A DNA stretch of 40,181 bases from assembly GCA_039930945.1 (NCBI GenBank), contig JBDTSW010000005.1, positions 1 to 40,181 of the forward strand, given 5' to 3'. The notes beneath the pieces are model-generated. The model searched no databases, was not told the DNA's origin, and worked only from the letters and a program-made list of their open reading frames with translations. Shown here one piece after another: positions 8,164 through 15,793 of the stretch (position 1 is the stretch's first letter; each line of letters starts with the position of its first letter). A program made the position numbers and the translations under genes. This DNA is from JBDTSW01 sp039930945 (lineage in GTDB: Bacteria > Actinomycetota > Thermoleophilia > Solirubrobacterales > 70-9).

Positions 8164-8404
8164 GAATATCTCCGCCGCCTCCTCCGCTTCGCGTCCGGGG
8201 GCGGCGGGCGAGGGCGCGAGACCTGACCCGGCAGGCCCATGCGTGTGACCCGGGACTTCGTCCCTAGCCCCGGCGAACGCCCCTTGGGTGGTCGGTTGGG
8301 GCTAGCGACGCAGTCGCGGTAGACCACAGCCACCCTGCCGGGTAAGGCGGGACCCTCGCCCGGCCAGACCGGACGCGCAGCGGAGGATCTGGCCGGAGTT
8401 ATTC
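8164..8404. repeat. Inverted pair of ~106-bp structured repeat units (R1)
   Basis: This gene-free stretch between mraY and murD is two head-to-head copies of one unit. The right copy runs 8298-8404 and the left copy, on the minus strand, 8164-8270, with 27 bases between. Each unit has hairpin A (right copy GCGAC-GCA-GTCGC at 8305-8317; left copy GGGAC-GAA-GTCCC in minus sense) and hairpin B, in which a nearly constant 19-20-base core is closed by a variable stem. The stem is CCGGCCAGA/TCTGGCCGG at 8360-8368/8388-8396 in the right copy, and CCGCCGCC/GGCGGCGG at 8172-8179/8200-8207 in the left. The outer ends are GAATATCTCCG and, inverted, GAATAACTCCG. No open reading frame of substance is present. 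The remainder, 8405-8464, shows only a weak GAATCT hexamer 6 bases before murD. Confidence 0.8.
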
Positions 8405-8464
8405 CCGGGCTGAAGGTGGCGCCCAGGGCGAAGGTTGCCGGGCCCCCAGGGCGAATCTGTAGGC

Positions 8465-9826
8465 ATGGGCTATCCGAAGCCACGACCGCCGCTGCCCTCA
8501 GGCCCGTACCTGGTCGTCGGGCTGGCCCGGTCCGGGCAGGCGGCGGCGCGGCTGCTGGCCGGGCGAGGGGAGGAGGTGATCGGCGTCGACGCCGGTTCGC
8601 CGCCCGGCGCCGCAAGGCTTGCGGAGGCGGGCGTCGAAGTGAACCTGGATGGCCAGGGAATCGAGCACCTCGAGCGGATTCGCTGCCTGGTCAAGAGCCC
8701 GGGGGTGCCGGCGCAGGCCCCGGTCGTCGCGCTGGCACGAGCGCGGGGGCGGGCGGTCATCGGCGAGCTCGAGCTGGCCTGGAGACTGCTCCCCAACCGC
8801 TTCGTCGCGGTGACGGGCACCAACGGCAAGACGACCGCGACCGAGCTGGGCGCCGAGGTCTGGCGGGCCGCCGGCAGGCCCGTCGCCGTGGCCGGCAACG
8901 TCGGCACCCCGGTCGCTTCGCTGGTGGGCGCGATCTCGGCCGGCGCCACGGTGCTCTGTGAGTGCTCGAGCTTCCAGCTCGAAGACACCGAGTCCTTCGC
9001 TCCCGAGTGCGCGGTCTTGCTCAACCTCAGCCCCGACCATCTCGATCGCCATGGCACGTTCGAGCGCTACGCCGAGGCCAAGCTGCGGATCTTCGCCAAC
9101 CAGTCAAACGACGACTTCGCGGTCTTCAACGGCGATCAGCCCGAGCTTCACGGGCGCGATCTCGGCGGGTGCGCACGGCGGATCGCCTTCTGCCGCACCA
9201 GCCGGGGCTCGGACTGCGAGGTGGCCGTCGACGGCGCCACGATCGTCGCCGCCGGCGAACCCCTGGTCGAGGTCTCCGAGCTGCCCCTGCTGGGCGCCCA
9301 CAACGTCGACAACGCGATGGCCGTGGCAGCCGCGGCTCTGGCGATGGGCCTCGACCGCGACTCGGTTCGCGGCGGGCTCACCAGCTTCGAGGGCGTGCCC
9401 CACCGCCTCGAGCGCGTCGCCGAGGTCGGTGGGGCCCTCTACGTCAACGACTCCAAGGCGACAAACGTCGCCGCCGCGCGTGCGGCGGTGCTCTCCTTCG
9501 ACGGCGGCGTCCACGCGATCCTCGGCGGCAGTTCGAAGGGCGAGAGCTTCGAGGCGCTCGCCGATGCGCTCGCCGAGCACACCGTCGCCTGCTATCTGAT
9601 CGGGGAGACCGCCGACGATCTCGAGCGCGACCTGGCGGCGGCCTGGTCGGCGGGTGTCGGGCTGGTCCGCTGCGACGGCCTCGCCGACGCCGTTCGCAAG
9701 GCCTCCGAGGCCGCGAGCGAGGGCGAGGTGGTCCTGCTCGCGCCGGCCTGCGCCAGCTTCGACTCCTACCGCGACTACGAGGAGCGCGGCGAGCACTTCC
9801 GCGTCCTTGTCGAGGAGCTGCGGTGA
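8465..9826 (+). CDS. murD: UDP-MurNAc-L-Ala:D-Glu ligase MurD
   Basis: MurD adds D-glutamate to UDP-MurNAc-L-alanine using ATP. The 453-residue protein begins with a Rossmann-like domain (YLVVGLARSGQAAARLL, 15-31), has the ATP-binding GTNGKTT at 118-124, the LNLSPDHLDRH segment and the C-terminal VNDSKATN motif of the family. I chose the ATG at 8465 because it puts the Rossmann strand at the usual distance. A TTG at 8435 would add ten residues without support. GAATCT (8453-8458), 6 bases before the ATG, may be a weak leaderless promoter, which would help explain expression after the repeat. The stop overlaps ftsW by 4 bases. Confidence 0.95.
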   Translation: MGYPKPRPPLPSGPYLVVGLARSGQAAARLLAGRGEEVIGVDAGSPPGAARLAEAGVEVNLDGQGIEHLERIRCLVKSPGVPAQAPVVALARARGRAVIGELELAWRLLPNRFVAVTGTNGKTTATELGAEVWRAAGRPVAVAGNVGTPVASLVGAISAGATVLCECSSFQLEDTESFAPECAVLLNLSPDHLDRHGTFERYAEAKLRIFANQSNDDFAVFNGDQPELHGRDLGGCARRIAFCRTSRGSDCEVAVDGATIVAAGEPLVEVSELPLLGAHNVDNAMAVAAAALAMGLDRDSVRGGLTSFEGVPHRLERVAEVGGALYVNDSKATNVAAARAAVLSFDGGVHAILGGSSKGESFEALADALAEHTVACYLIGETADDLERDLAAAWSAGVGLVRCDGLADAVRKASEAASEGEVVLLAPACASFDSYRDYEERGEHFRVLVEELR

Positions 9827-11205
9827 GCGCCCTGAGGCTGGCCGCGGTCGGTCCGCGCAGGCGAAAGGGCGCGCCGCCCGTCGAGCACTCGCTGCTGCTG
9901 ACGGCGACGCTCTGTTTGGTCGCCTTCGGCGTCGTCATGGTCTTCAGCGCCAGCTCGACCACGTCGCTGCTGGGCGACGCGGGCGACAGCGCCTTCTATT
10001 TGAAGCGGACGGTCCTGTTTGGGATCGCCGGCTTGCTGGTGATGCGGATCCTGGCGATCCGGGGAGTCCAGATCATCCATCGCCTGACGCCGCTGATCCT
10101 CGCCGTCTCCCTCATCCTGCTGGTCGTGGTGCTGATCCCCGGCGTCGGCGTCGAGGTCAACGGCGCCAAGCGCTGGCTCGGCGCCGGCCTCTTCCAGATC
10201 CAGCCCTCGGAGATCGCCAAGCTCGCCCTGGTGCTGCACGGCGCCAGCCTGCTGGCGGCGAGGCCGAAGATGACCCGCAGCATCGGCTCGATGATGCCGT
10301 TCCTGGTGCCGGTCGCGGTGATCTGCATGCTGGTTGTCCTCGAGCCGGACCTGGGGACGGCGGTGATCTCCTGTCTGACTGCGGCCGCGCTGCTGATCGC
10401 CGCCGGCGTGCCGATGCGCTACCTCGGCGTCCTCGCCGCCGCCCTCGGCGCGATCGTCGTCATCGCGATCCTGGTCGAGCCCTACCGGGTGGCCCGCCTG
10501 ACCGGCTTCCTCGATCCCGGGAGCGACCCGGGTGGCGCCGGGTTCCAGGCGATCCAGGCGAAGATCGCGCTCGGCTCGGGGGGCGTCTTCGGAGTCGGGC
10601 TGGGAGAGAGCCTGCAGAAGGCCTTCTACCTGCCCGAGGCGCACACGGACATGATCGCCGCGGTGATCGGCGAGGAGCTCGGGTTGCTCGGGATCACCAC
10701 CCTGGCCGGGCTCTTCGGTCTCTTCGGCTACGCCGGCCTGCGGGCGGCGCAGAGGGCCCGGGACCGCTACGGCAGGCTGCTCGCGGCCGGGCTCGTCTCG
10801 ATGGTCATGGTGCAGGCGATCATCAACCTCTCCGCCGTGCTCGGGCTGGCGCCGTTGACGGGCGTGCCGCTGCCGTTCGTCTCCTACGGGAACTCGAGCC
10901 TGCTGGTGATGCTGGCGGCGGTGGGGCTGTTGTTGAACGTCGCCTCGGGGGCGGTTGCGACCCGCGCCAAGCCGAAGCCCGCGACGTCGAGGCGAGGCAG
11001 CGCGGGGAGCGCTCGCCCGGCGAGCCGGCGCACCGCCAGCAGCGGTGGCAGACTGCGCGTCGTCGAAGGCAATCGGGCGGCCTCGGGCCGCGCCGGTGCC
11101 CAGAGGAGGAGTTCGTCCAGCCGTGCCAACGGTCGCGATAGCCGCGGGGGGAACCGCCGGGCACGTAGTGCCGGCTCTCGCCGTCGCGGACGCGCTCAGG
11201 GCTGA
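9823..11205 (+). CDS. ftsW: Septal peptidoglycan glycosyltransferase FtsW
   Basis: FtsW is the SEDS-family polymerase that builds septal glycan strands from lipid II with FtsI. The 460-residue protein starts at a GTG overlapping the murD stop (GTGA). It shows about ten membrane helices and the SEDS landmarks: NGAKRWLGAG, QPSEIAKLALVL, LEPDLGTAV, EAHTDMIAAVIGEELG and the final GVPLPFVSYGNSSLL segment. After the last helix (ending near residue 388) comes a cytoplasmic tail of about 70 residues rich in Arg, Ser, Gly and Ala. That tail is encoded partly over the beginning of murG, with an 83-base overlap. A basic disordered tail is plausible in actinobacterial FtsW, but its exact sequence may be constrained by the overlapping murG frame. 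Confidence 0.93.
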   Translation: MSALRLAAVGPRRRKGAPPVEHSLLLTATLCLVAFGVVMVFSASSTTSLLGDAGDSAFYLKRTVLFGIAGLLVMRILAIRGVQIIHRLTPLILAVSLILLVVVLIPGVGVEVNGAKRWLGAGLFQIQPSEIAKLALVLHGASLLAARPKMTRSIGSMMPFLVPVAVICMLVVLEPDLGTAVISCLTAAALLIAAGVPMRYLGVLAAALGAIVVIAILVEPYRVARLTGFLDPGSDPGGAGFQAIQAKIALGSGGVFGVGLGESLQKAFYLPEAHTDMIAAVIGEELGLLGITTLAGLFGLFGYAGLRAAQRARDRYGRLLAAGLVSMVMVQAIINLSAVLGLAPLTGVPLPFVSYGNSSLLVMLAAVGLLLNVASGAVATRAKPKPATSRRGSAGSARPASRRTASSGGRLRVVEGNRAASGRAGAQRRSSSSRANGRDSRGGNRRARSAGSRRRGRAQG

Positions 11206-12214
11206 GGGCGCCGATGTCTTCTTCCTCGGCGCGCGGGGCCGCGTCGAGGCCGATCTGGTGCCCGACGCGGGCTTCGAGATCGAGCTGCTGGACGTCCGCG
11301 GGCTCGACCGGCACAACCCCGTCAGGGCGGTGGGCGCGATCGCCCTGGCGGTTCGCGCGGTGCCGGCCGCGACCGACGTCCTCCGACACCGCGGCGCCGA
11401 CGCGGTCCTCGGCGGCGGCGGCTACGTCGCGGGCCCGAGCGGGATCGCCGCGCTGCGGCTGAAGCTGCCGCTCGTCCTAACCGAGGCCGATCGCCACCTC
11501 GGGCTCGCCAATCGCCTCCTCGCCCGCCGCGCCCATCGGGTCTGCCTGGCCTTCCCGATCGACGGGCGCGAGGGCTGGCGCTATGTCGTCACCGGCCGCC
11601 CGGTGCCGGCGGCGATCCTGACCGCGGACGGCGCTGCCGCGCGCGAGCGGTTCGGGATCGACCCCGACGATCGCTGCCTGCTGGTCTTCGGCGGCAGCCA
11701 GGGCGCACGCTCGATCAACCTGGCGGCGCTCGACGCCTTCATCGGCGACGCCGGCACCGCCCCAAACCGCGACTTCCACGTGCTCCACGTGGCAGGACAC
11801 CGCGACTACGAGCTTGCCCGCCAGCGCCTCGAGGCCGCCGGTGGGGCCGAGCGCTACACGCTGTTGGCCTACGAGCCGAGCCTCGGCGACGCCCTCGCCG
11901 CCTGCGACCTCGTGCTCGCCCGCTCGGGGGGCTCGATCTTCGAGCTGGCCGCAGCCGGCCGCCCGGCGATCCTGGTGCCGTACCCGCACGCGGCGGCCGA
12001 TCACCAGCGTGCCAACGCAAGCTGGATGGCCGACGCCGGCGCCGCCACCGTGATCGAGGACTCCGCGCTCGACCCCGGCGCGGTCGCCTCGGCCGCCGCT
12101 TCGATCCTCTCCGACCCCGCCAGGCTGGAGGCGATGGCGACCGCCTCGGCCTCGCTGGCCCGCCCCGACGCCGCCGAGCGGGTCGCATGCGAGATCCTTG
12201 CCGCGTGCCGGTGA
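11123..12214 (+). CDS. murG: UDP-GlcNAc:lipid I N-acetylglucosaminyltransferase MurG
   Basis: MurG converts lipid I to lipid II on the cytoplasmic face of the membrane. From the GTG at 11123 it has 363 residues, a normal length. It begins VPTVAIAAGGTAGHVVPALA, which contains the N-terminal glycine-rich loop (GGTAGHV, 9-15). The C-terminal domain has FGGSQGARSIN and the UDP-GlcNAc-binding region ARSGGSIFELAAAGRPAILV followed by PYPHAAADHQ. The start is supported by a strong Shine-Dalgarno run (GAGGAGGAG, 11103-11111) 11 bases upstream, which lies inside the ftsW coding sequence. The two genes overlap by 83 bases in different frames. Upstream in-frame starts would encode a low-complexity extension. 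The stop overlaps murC by 4 bases. Confidence 0.93.
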   Translation: MPTVAIAAGGTAGHVVPALAVADALRAEGADVFFLGARGRVEADLVPDAGFEIELLDVRGLDRHNPVRAVGAIALAVRAVPAATDVLRHRGADAVLGGGGYVAGPSGIAALRLKLPLVLTEADRHLGLANRLLARRAHRVCLAFPIDGREGWRYVVTGRPVPAAILTADGAAARERFGIDPDDRCLLVFGGSQGARSINLAALDAFIGDAGTAPNRDFHVLHVAGHRDYELARQRLEAAGGAERYTLLAYEPSLGDALAACDLVLARSGGSIFELAAAGRPAILVPYPHAAADHQRANASWMADAGAATVIEDSALDPGAVASAAASILSDPARLEAMATASASLARPDAAERVACEILAACR

Positions 12215-13611
12215 ACGACCTCAAGGGACGCGAGCTTCACTTTGTCGCGATCGGCGGCGCCGGGATGAGCGGCCTGGCGCTCGTCTGCGACCAGCTCGGC
12301 GCCGCCGTCTCGGGCTCGGACCGCGCCGAGAGCTCCTACCTGCGCCGGGTGCGCGCGGCCGGGATCGAGGCCCGCCTCGGCCACGACGCCGACGCGGTGC
12401 CCGAGGGCGCCGACGTCGTCGTCTCGACCGCGATCGCGGAGGACAACCCGGAGCTTCGCCGGGCGCGTGAGCGCGGCCAGCGGGTGCTTCATCGCGGTGC
12501 GCTGCTCGCCGAGCTGTGCTCGATGAAGCGGTTGATCGCCGTCTCCGGAACCCACGGCAAGACGACCACCGCGGGGATGCTCGCCCACGCACTGCGCGCG
12601 ATCGGCGCCGACCCCGCCTTCGTCCTCGGCGGGGAGCTTCCAGGCGCCGGGGCCGGCGGAGAGCCGGCGAATGCCGGCTGGGGGGATGGGGAGTGGATCG
12701 TCGCCGAGGCCGACGAGTCCGACGCCAGCTTCCTCGAGCTGCGCCCCGAGGTCGCGACCGTGACCAACGTCGAGCTCGACCATCACTCGCACTGGGGCTC
12801 GACGGCGGCCCTCATCGACGCCTTTCGCCGCTTCGCGGCGCCCGCGTCCGGCCTGGCGCTGTTGGCCGACCCGGCGCTGGATGCGGTCGTCGACGAGCAG
12901 CGGACCCTCCGGTTCGGGGCGGCACTGCTTCCCCTGGGCGTTCGCCCCTCCGGCGAGCACTGGGAGCCAGAGTCAATGCCGAAGCTGGCGGTCCCCGGAC
13001 GCCACAACCTGATCAACGCCCTCGCCGCGCTGGCGACCGTCGAGCTGGCCGGGCTCGATCTGGCGGCGGCGGCCGGGGCGCTGGCGGGCTTTCCCGGGAT
13101 GGTGCGCCGGCTCGAGCGCAAGGGCCGGTGCAACGGGGCGGTGGTCTACGACGACTACGCACACCACCCGACCGAGGTCGCGGCGGCTCTGCAGGCGCTT
13201 CGCGAGCTCCAACCGCGGCGGCTGATCGCCGTCTTCCAGCCGCACCTGTACTCCAGGACCAAGGCGCTCGCCGAGCGCTTCGGCGCCGCGCTCGCCGCCG
13301 CCGACGAGGTCGCGGTCCTCGACGTCTATCCGGCGCGCGAGGAGCCGGTCGGGCCGTTGGCCGGCGTCAGCGGCCTGGCGGTCGCGCGGGCGGCGGCCGA
13401 CAACGCCTCGGGGCGTCCTGTCTGGTGGTTGCGCGATCGAGATCACGCGCGGGCGGCGCTCGCCGGCCGCCTCGGCGAGGGCGACCTGCTGGTGACCCTC
13501 GGAGCGGGCGACATCCACGAGCTCGCAAGCGAGCTCGTGGATGAATCGACGCCCACCGACTCCTCCGCTTCGCGTCCGAGGTCCGCACGCTCCCGGGGGG
13601 AACCGGGGTGA
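12211..13611 (+). CDS. murC: UDP-N-acetylmuramate:L-alanine ligase MurC
   Basis: MurC adds the first amino acid, L-alanine, to UDP-MurNAc. The 466-residue protein has the N-terminal FVAIGGAGMSGLA loop (11-23), ATP-binding GTHGKTT (113-119), EADESDASFL, the NVELDHH segment and DDYAHHPTEV of the C-terminal domain. I chose the GTG at 12211, which overlaps the murG stop (GTGA); an ATG at 12187 would add eight residues. The last 20 or so residues (from about DESTPTDSSASRPR) lie beyond the normal MurC end and are encoded by a fragment of the dispersed repeat. Just before this, a 32-base palindrome encodes IHELASELVDE. murB overlaps the stop by 4 bases. Confidence 0.94.
   Translation: MNDLKGRELHFVAIGGAGMSGLALVCDQLGAAVSGSDRAESSYLRRVRAAGIEARLGHDADAVPEGADVVVSTAIAEDNPELRRARERGQRVLHRGALLAELCSMKRLIAVSGTHGKTTTAGMLAHALRAIGADPAFVLGGELPGAGAGGEPANAGWGDGEWIVAEADESDASFLELRPEVATVTNVELDHHSHWGSTAALIDAFRRFAAPASGLALLADPALDAVVDEQRTLRFGAALLPLGVRPSGEHWEPESMPKLAVPGRHNLINALAALATVELAGLDLAAAAGALAGFPGMVRRLERKGRCNGAVVYDDYAHHPTEVAAALQALRELQPRRLIAVFQPHLYSRTKALAERFGAALAAADEVAVLDVYPAREEPVGPLAGVSGLAVARAAADNASGRPVWWLRDRDHARAALAGRLGEGDLLVTLGAGDIHELASELVDESTPTDSSASRPRSARSRGEPG
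13512..13543. repeat. 32-bp perfect palindrome in the murC 3' end
   Basis: The 15-base arm CATCCACGAGCTCGC, two As, and its exact reverse complement lie within the last 100 bases of murC. As RNA this would be a 15-bp stem with a minimal loop, an exceptionally stable structure for coding sequence. It abuts the repeat fragment that supplies the murC tail. It might slow transcription or translation between murC and murB, or mark the insertion junction of the repeat; the function is unknown. Confidence 0.75.
13543..13580 (-). repeat. Degenerate repeat fragment forming the MurC tail (R2)
   Basis: GAAT at 13543 and the 18-base core TCCTCCGCTTCGCGTCCG at 13561-13578 match the left (minus-strand) unit at 8164-8200. 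The closing stem of hairpin B is mostly lost here, and module A is not recognisable. The fragment is in frame with murC and encodes part of its extra C-terminal tail. Confidence 0.6.
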
Positions 13612-14525
13612 ACGAGCGACCACCAAGTATCGAGCGCGACTATCCGCTGGCTCGGCTGACGACTGTGCGGTCGGGCGGGCCGGCGGACCTGTTCGTGCGC
13701 CCAGAGACCGCCGCTGCCCTGGTCGCGCTGTTGGCCTGGGCGAGTGGGGAGGGCATTGCCATCGGGATCGTCGGCTCGGGCTCGAACCTGCTCGTCGCCG
13801 ACGACGGCTTTCGCGGTTTGGCGTTGAAGCTGGACGGCGAGCTCAACGCCGTCGAGCGGCTGGGCAACCAGGTTGTCTGCGGCGGCGGTGCCAGGCTGCC
13901 GTCAGCGACTGCCAAGACGGCTCGGTGGGGGCTGACCGGGCTGGAGTTCGGGATCAGCATCCCGGGAACGGTCGGCGGGGCGGTGCGGATGAACGCCAAC
14001 GCCTACGGGGGCCAGCTTGCGCGGGTGCTCGAGTGGGTGGATGTCTGCACCGGCGACGGGGTCCAGCGCCGCCGGCCGTCAGAGCTGGGCTTCAGCTATC
14101 GCCAGTCCAACCTCGAGGCCGGCGCCGTCGTCTCGCGCGCCTGCTTCGGGCTGGCAGAGGGCGATCCCGTTGCGATCAAACAGACGCTCGCCGAGATCCG
14201 CCGCAAGCGCCGCGATGCCCAGCCGTCCGGGATCAAGACCTTCGGCTCGACCTTCAAGAATCCCGAAGACGAGCGCGCGCAGGGCCGCAGCGCCGGTCAG
14301 CTGCTCGACGCGGCGGAGTGCCGCGGCCTGCAGGTGGGTGGGGCCAGGTTCTCGCACAAGCACGCGAACTTCGTCGAGAACACGGGAGCGGCAACCACCG
14401 CCGACATCCTCGAGCTGATGGCCGAGGGTCGCCGGCGCGTACACGAGCGCTTCGGCGTCGTCTTGGAGCCCGAGGTGCAGATCCTCGGCGCAATCGAGTG
14501 GCCCGCGGGTTGGCAGCTCGGCTGA
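13608..14525 (+). CDS. murB: UDP-N-acetylenolpyruvoylglucosamine reductase MurB
   Basis: MurB is the FAD-dependent, NADPH-using reductase that turns UDP-GlcNAc-enolpyruvate into UDP-MurNAc. The 305-residue protein has the FAD-binding segment IVGSGSNLLVAD (54-65), GLEFGISIPGTVGGAVRMNANAYGG (111-135), GFSYRQSN, the catalytic serine region GSTFKNP (213-219, Ser214 being the probable proton donor) and a conserved glutamate in LEPEVQ (Glu289). Its length and compact C terminus fit the type II (shorter) MurB enzymes. The GTG start overlaps the murC stop (GTGA). murA, which supplies its substrate, is not in the window. Confidence 0.95.
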   Translation: MNERPPSIERDYPLARLTTVRSGGPADLFVRPETAAALVALLAWASGEGIAIGIVGSGSNLLVADDGFRGLALKLDGELNAVERLGNQVVCGGGARLPSATAKTARWGLTGLEFGISIPGTVGGAVRMNANAYGGQLARVLEWVDVCTGDGVQRRRPSELGFSYRQSNLEAGAVVSRACFGLAEGDPVAIKQTLAEIRRKRRDAQPSGIKTFGSTFKNPEDERAQGRSAGQLLDAAECRGLQVGGARFSHKHANFVENTGAATTADILELMAEGRRRVHERFGVVLEPEVQILGAIEWPAGWQLG

Positions 14526-14579
14526 ACCGATAGCCCGCGCCGGCAGGAGCCGACCCGGTCGGCCGCGAACCTAGGGGGC

Positions 14580-15569
14580 GTGGCCAGCCGTGCCTCGACC
14601 GCCGTCGGCAAGCGGCGCGCTTCCGCGCGCACCCCGCGCGCTGCCTCGACTCGGCGAAAGCCCGCCAAGCGCGGCAGCGTGGCCACGCGCAAGCCCCCCA
14701 AGCAGGTGCCGGCGCGCTCGGGCTCGTCCCGCCGCGGCAATGGTCACGGTCGGGTGCGCCCGACCGCGAAGGCCAGGCGCCCGTCGGCCCGCGGCAGCGG
14801 CTCCCGGCGACGCCGGCTCCTGGTCCGGGCGCTGATCGTGATCGGGATCCTGGCGGTGGCCGGGACCGCCGGCTACTTCGGCTGGCTTCGCAACTCCTCG
14901 CTGGTCGCGGTCGAGCAGGTGCGCGTGAAGGGGACGACCACCGCCGACGCTGATCGCGTCAACGCCGCGCTCAAGGACGCCGCCACCTCGATGACCACGC
15001 TCAACTTCGACCCGGACGAACTGCGGAATGCGGTCAGGTCGTTCCCCACCGTGGCCTCGGTCAGCGCCGACCCGGACTTTCCCAGCCGCGTCGAGATCAC
15101 CGTCACCGAGCGTTCGCCGGCACTGATCGTCGAGTCCGGCGGCGATGCGGTCCCGGTGGCGGCCGACGGAACGGTGCTGCGAGGCCTCTCGCTTGGGGCC
15201 GCCGGCAGGCGGTTGCCGACGATCGCGCTGCGGGATCTGCCGGCCGCCGGCAAGCTTGGGGGCGAACCCCTGGCGCAGGCGACGATCGCCGGTGCCGCGC
15301 CCCGGCCGCTGGTGCCGCTGATCGAGAAGATCTCCCACGCCGCCGTCGGTGGTGTCGAGGTCGTGATGAAGGGCGAGATCGCGATCCGGTTCGGAACCCC
15401 CGCGGCCGCCACACAGAAATGGGCCGCCGCCGCGGCGGTGCTCGCCGATCCCCGTCTCCGCAACCTCACCTACGTCGACGTCCGGGTCCCCGAGCGACCC
15501 TCGGTGGGGGGAGCCGCCGCCCCGGAGGTCGAGGCCACCGCGCCCGAAACCGCACCCGTCGGCCCCTGA
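14580..15569 (+). CDS. ftsQ: Cell division protein FtsQ
   Basis: FtsQ is a single-pass divisome scaffold that recruits FtsL/FtsB. The 329-residue protein has a long, strongly basic cytoplasmic N terminus (1-79, rich in Arg, Lys, Ser, Ala), one membrane helix (about 80-103), a POTRA domain beginning at VEQVRVKGTTTADADRVNAAL (111 onward) with the typical FPTVASVSADPDFPSRVEITVTER strand-turn-strand, and a beta domain with WAAAAAVLADPRL. The C-terminal 25 residues are Ala/Pro/Glu-rich. The GTG at 14580 has a G-rich Shine-Dalgarno-like run only two bases upstream (AGGGGG, 14573-14578), so the start is the least certain part. The basic N terminus is longer than in E. coli FtsQ (about 25 residues). 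Confidence 0.87.
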   Translation: MASRASTAVGKRRASARTPRAASTRRKPAKRGSVATRKPPKQVPARSGSSRRGNGHGRVRPTAKARRPSARGSGSRRRRLLVRALIVIGILAVAGTAGYFGWLRNSSLVAVEQVRVKGTTTADADRVNAALKDAATSMTTLNFDPDELRNAVRSFPTVASVSADPDFPSRVEITVTERSPALIVESGGDAVPVAADGTVLRGLSLGAAGRRLPTIALRDLPAAGKLGGEPLAQATIAGAAPRPLVPLIEKISHAAVGGVEVVMKGEIAIRFGTPAAATQKWAAAAAVLADPRLRNLTYVDVRVPERPSVGGAAAPEVEATAPETAPVGP

Positions 15570-15669
15570 TCTGCGCCCCACCCTGAGACCGCCGGCGACC
15601 CCCAACCTTCCAGTGTTGATTGAGGGTATGGGCCGATGCACGATTCCGTGCCGGAGGAGATCGTGGACA

Positions 15670-15698
15670 TTGACACCTGCTGGGGAATGCCGTACGGT
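15670..15698 (+). promoter_or_regulatory. Sigma-A type promoter of ftsZ
   Basis: TTGACA (15670-15675), a 17-base spacer and TACGGT (15693-15698) form a near-consensus housekeeping promoter. Transcription would start near 15705, leaving a 5' leader of about 90 bases before the ftsZ ATG. A second, weaker pair, TTGATT (15616-15621) and CACGAT (15639-15644), lies upstream. This is the best -35/-10 pair in the window and suggests ftsZ is transcribed independently of the upstream dcw genes. Confidence 0.75.
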
Positions 15699-15793
15699 CA
15701 TTCACACGTCGAGGGAAGGCCGAGCCACAAAGTCTCAAGTTTGGCTTTAGCCTTCGGCGGGAACCAAGGGTCAACTATTTCGTCTAGGGAGTC

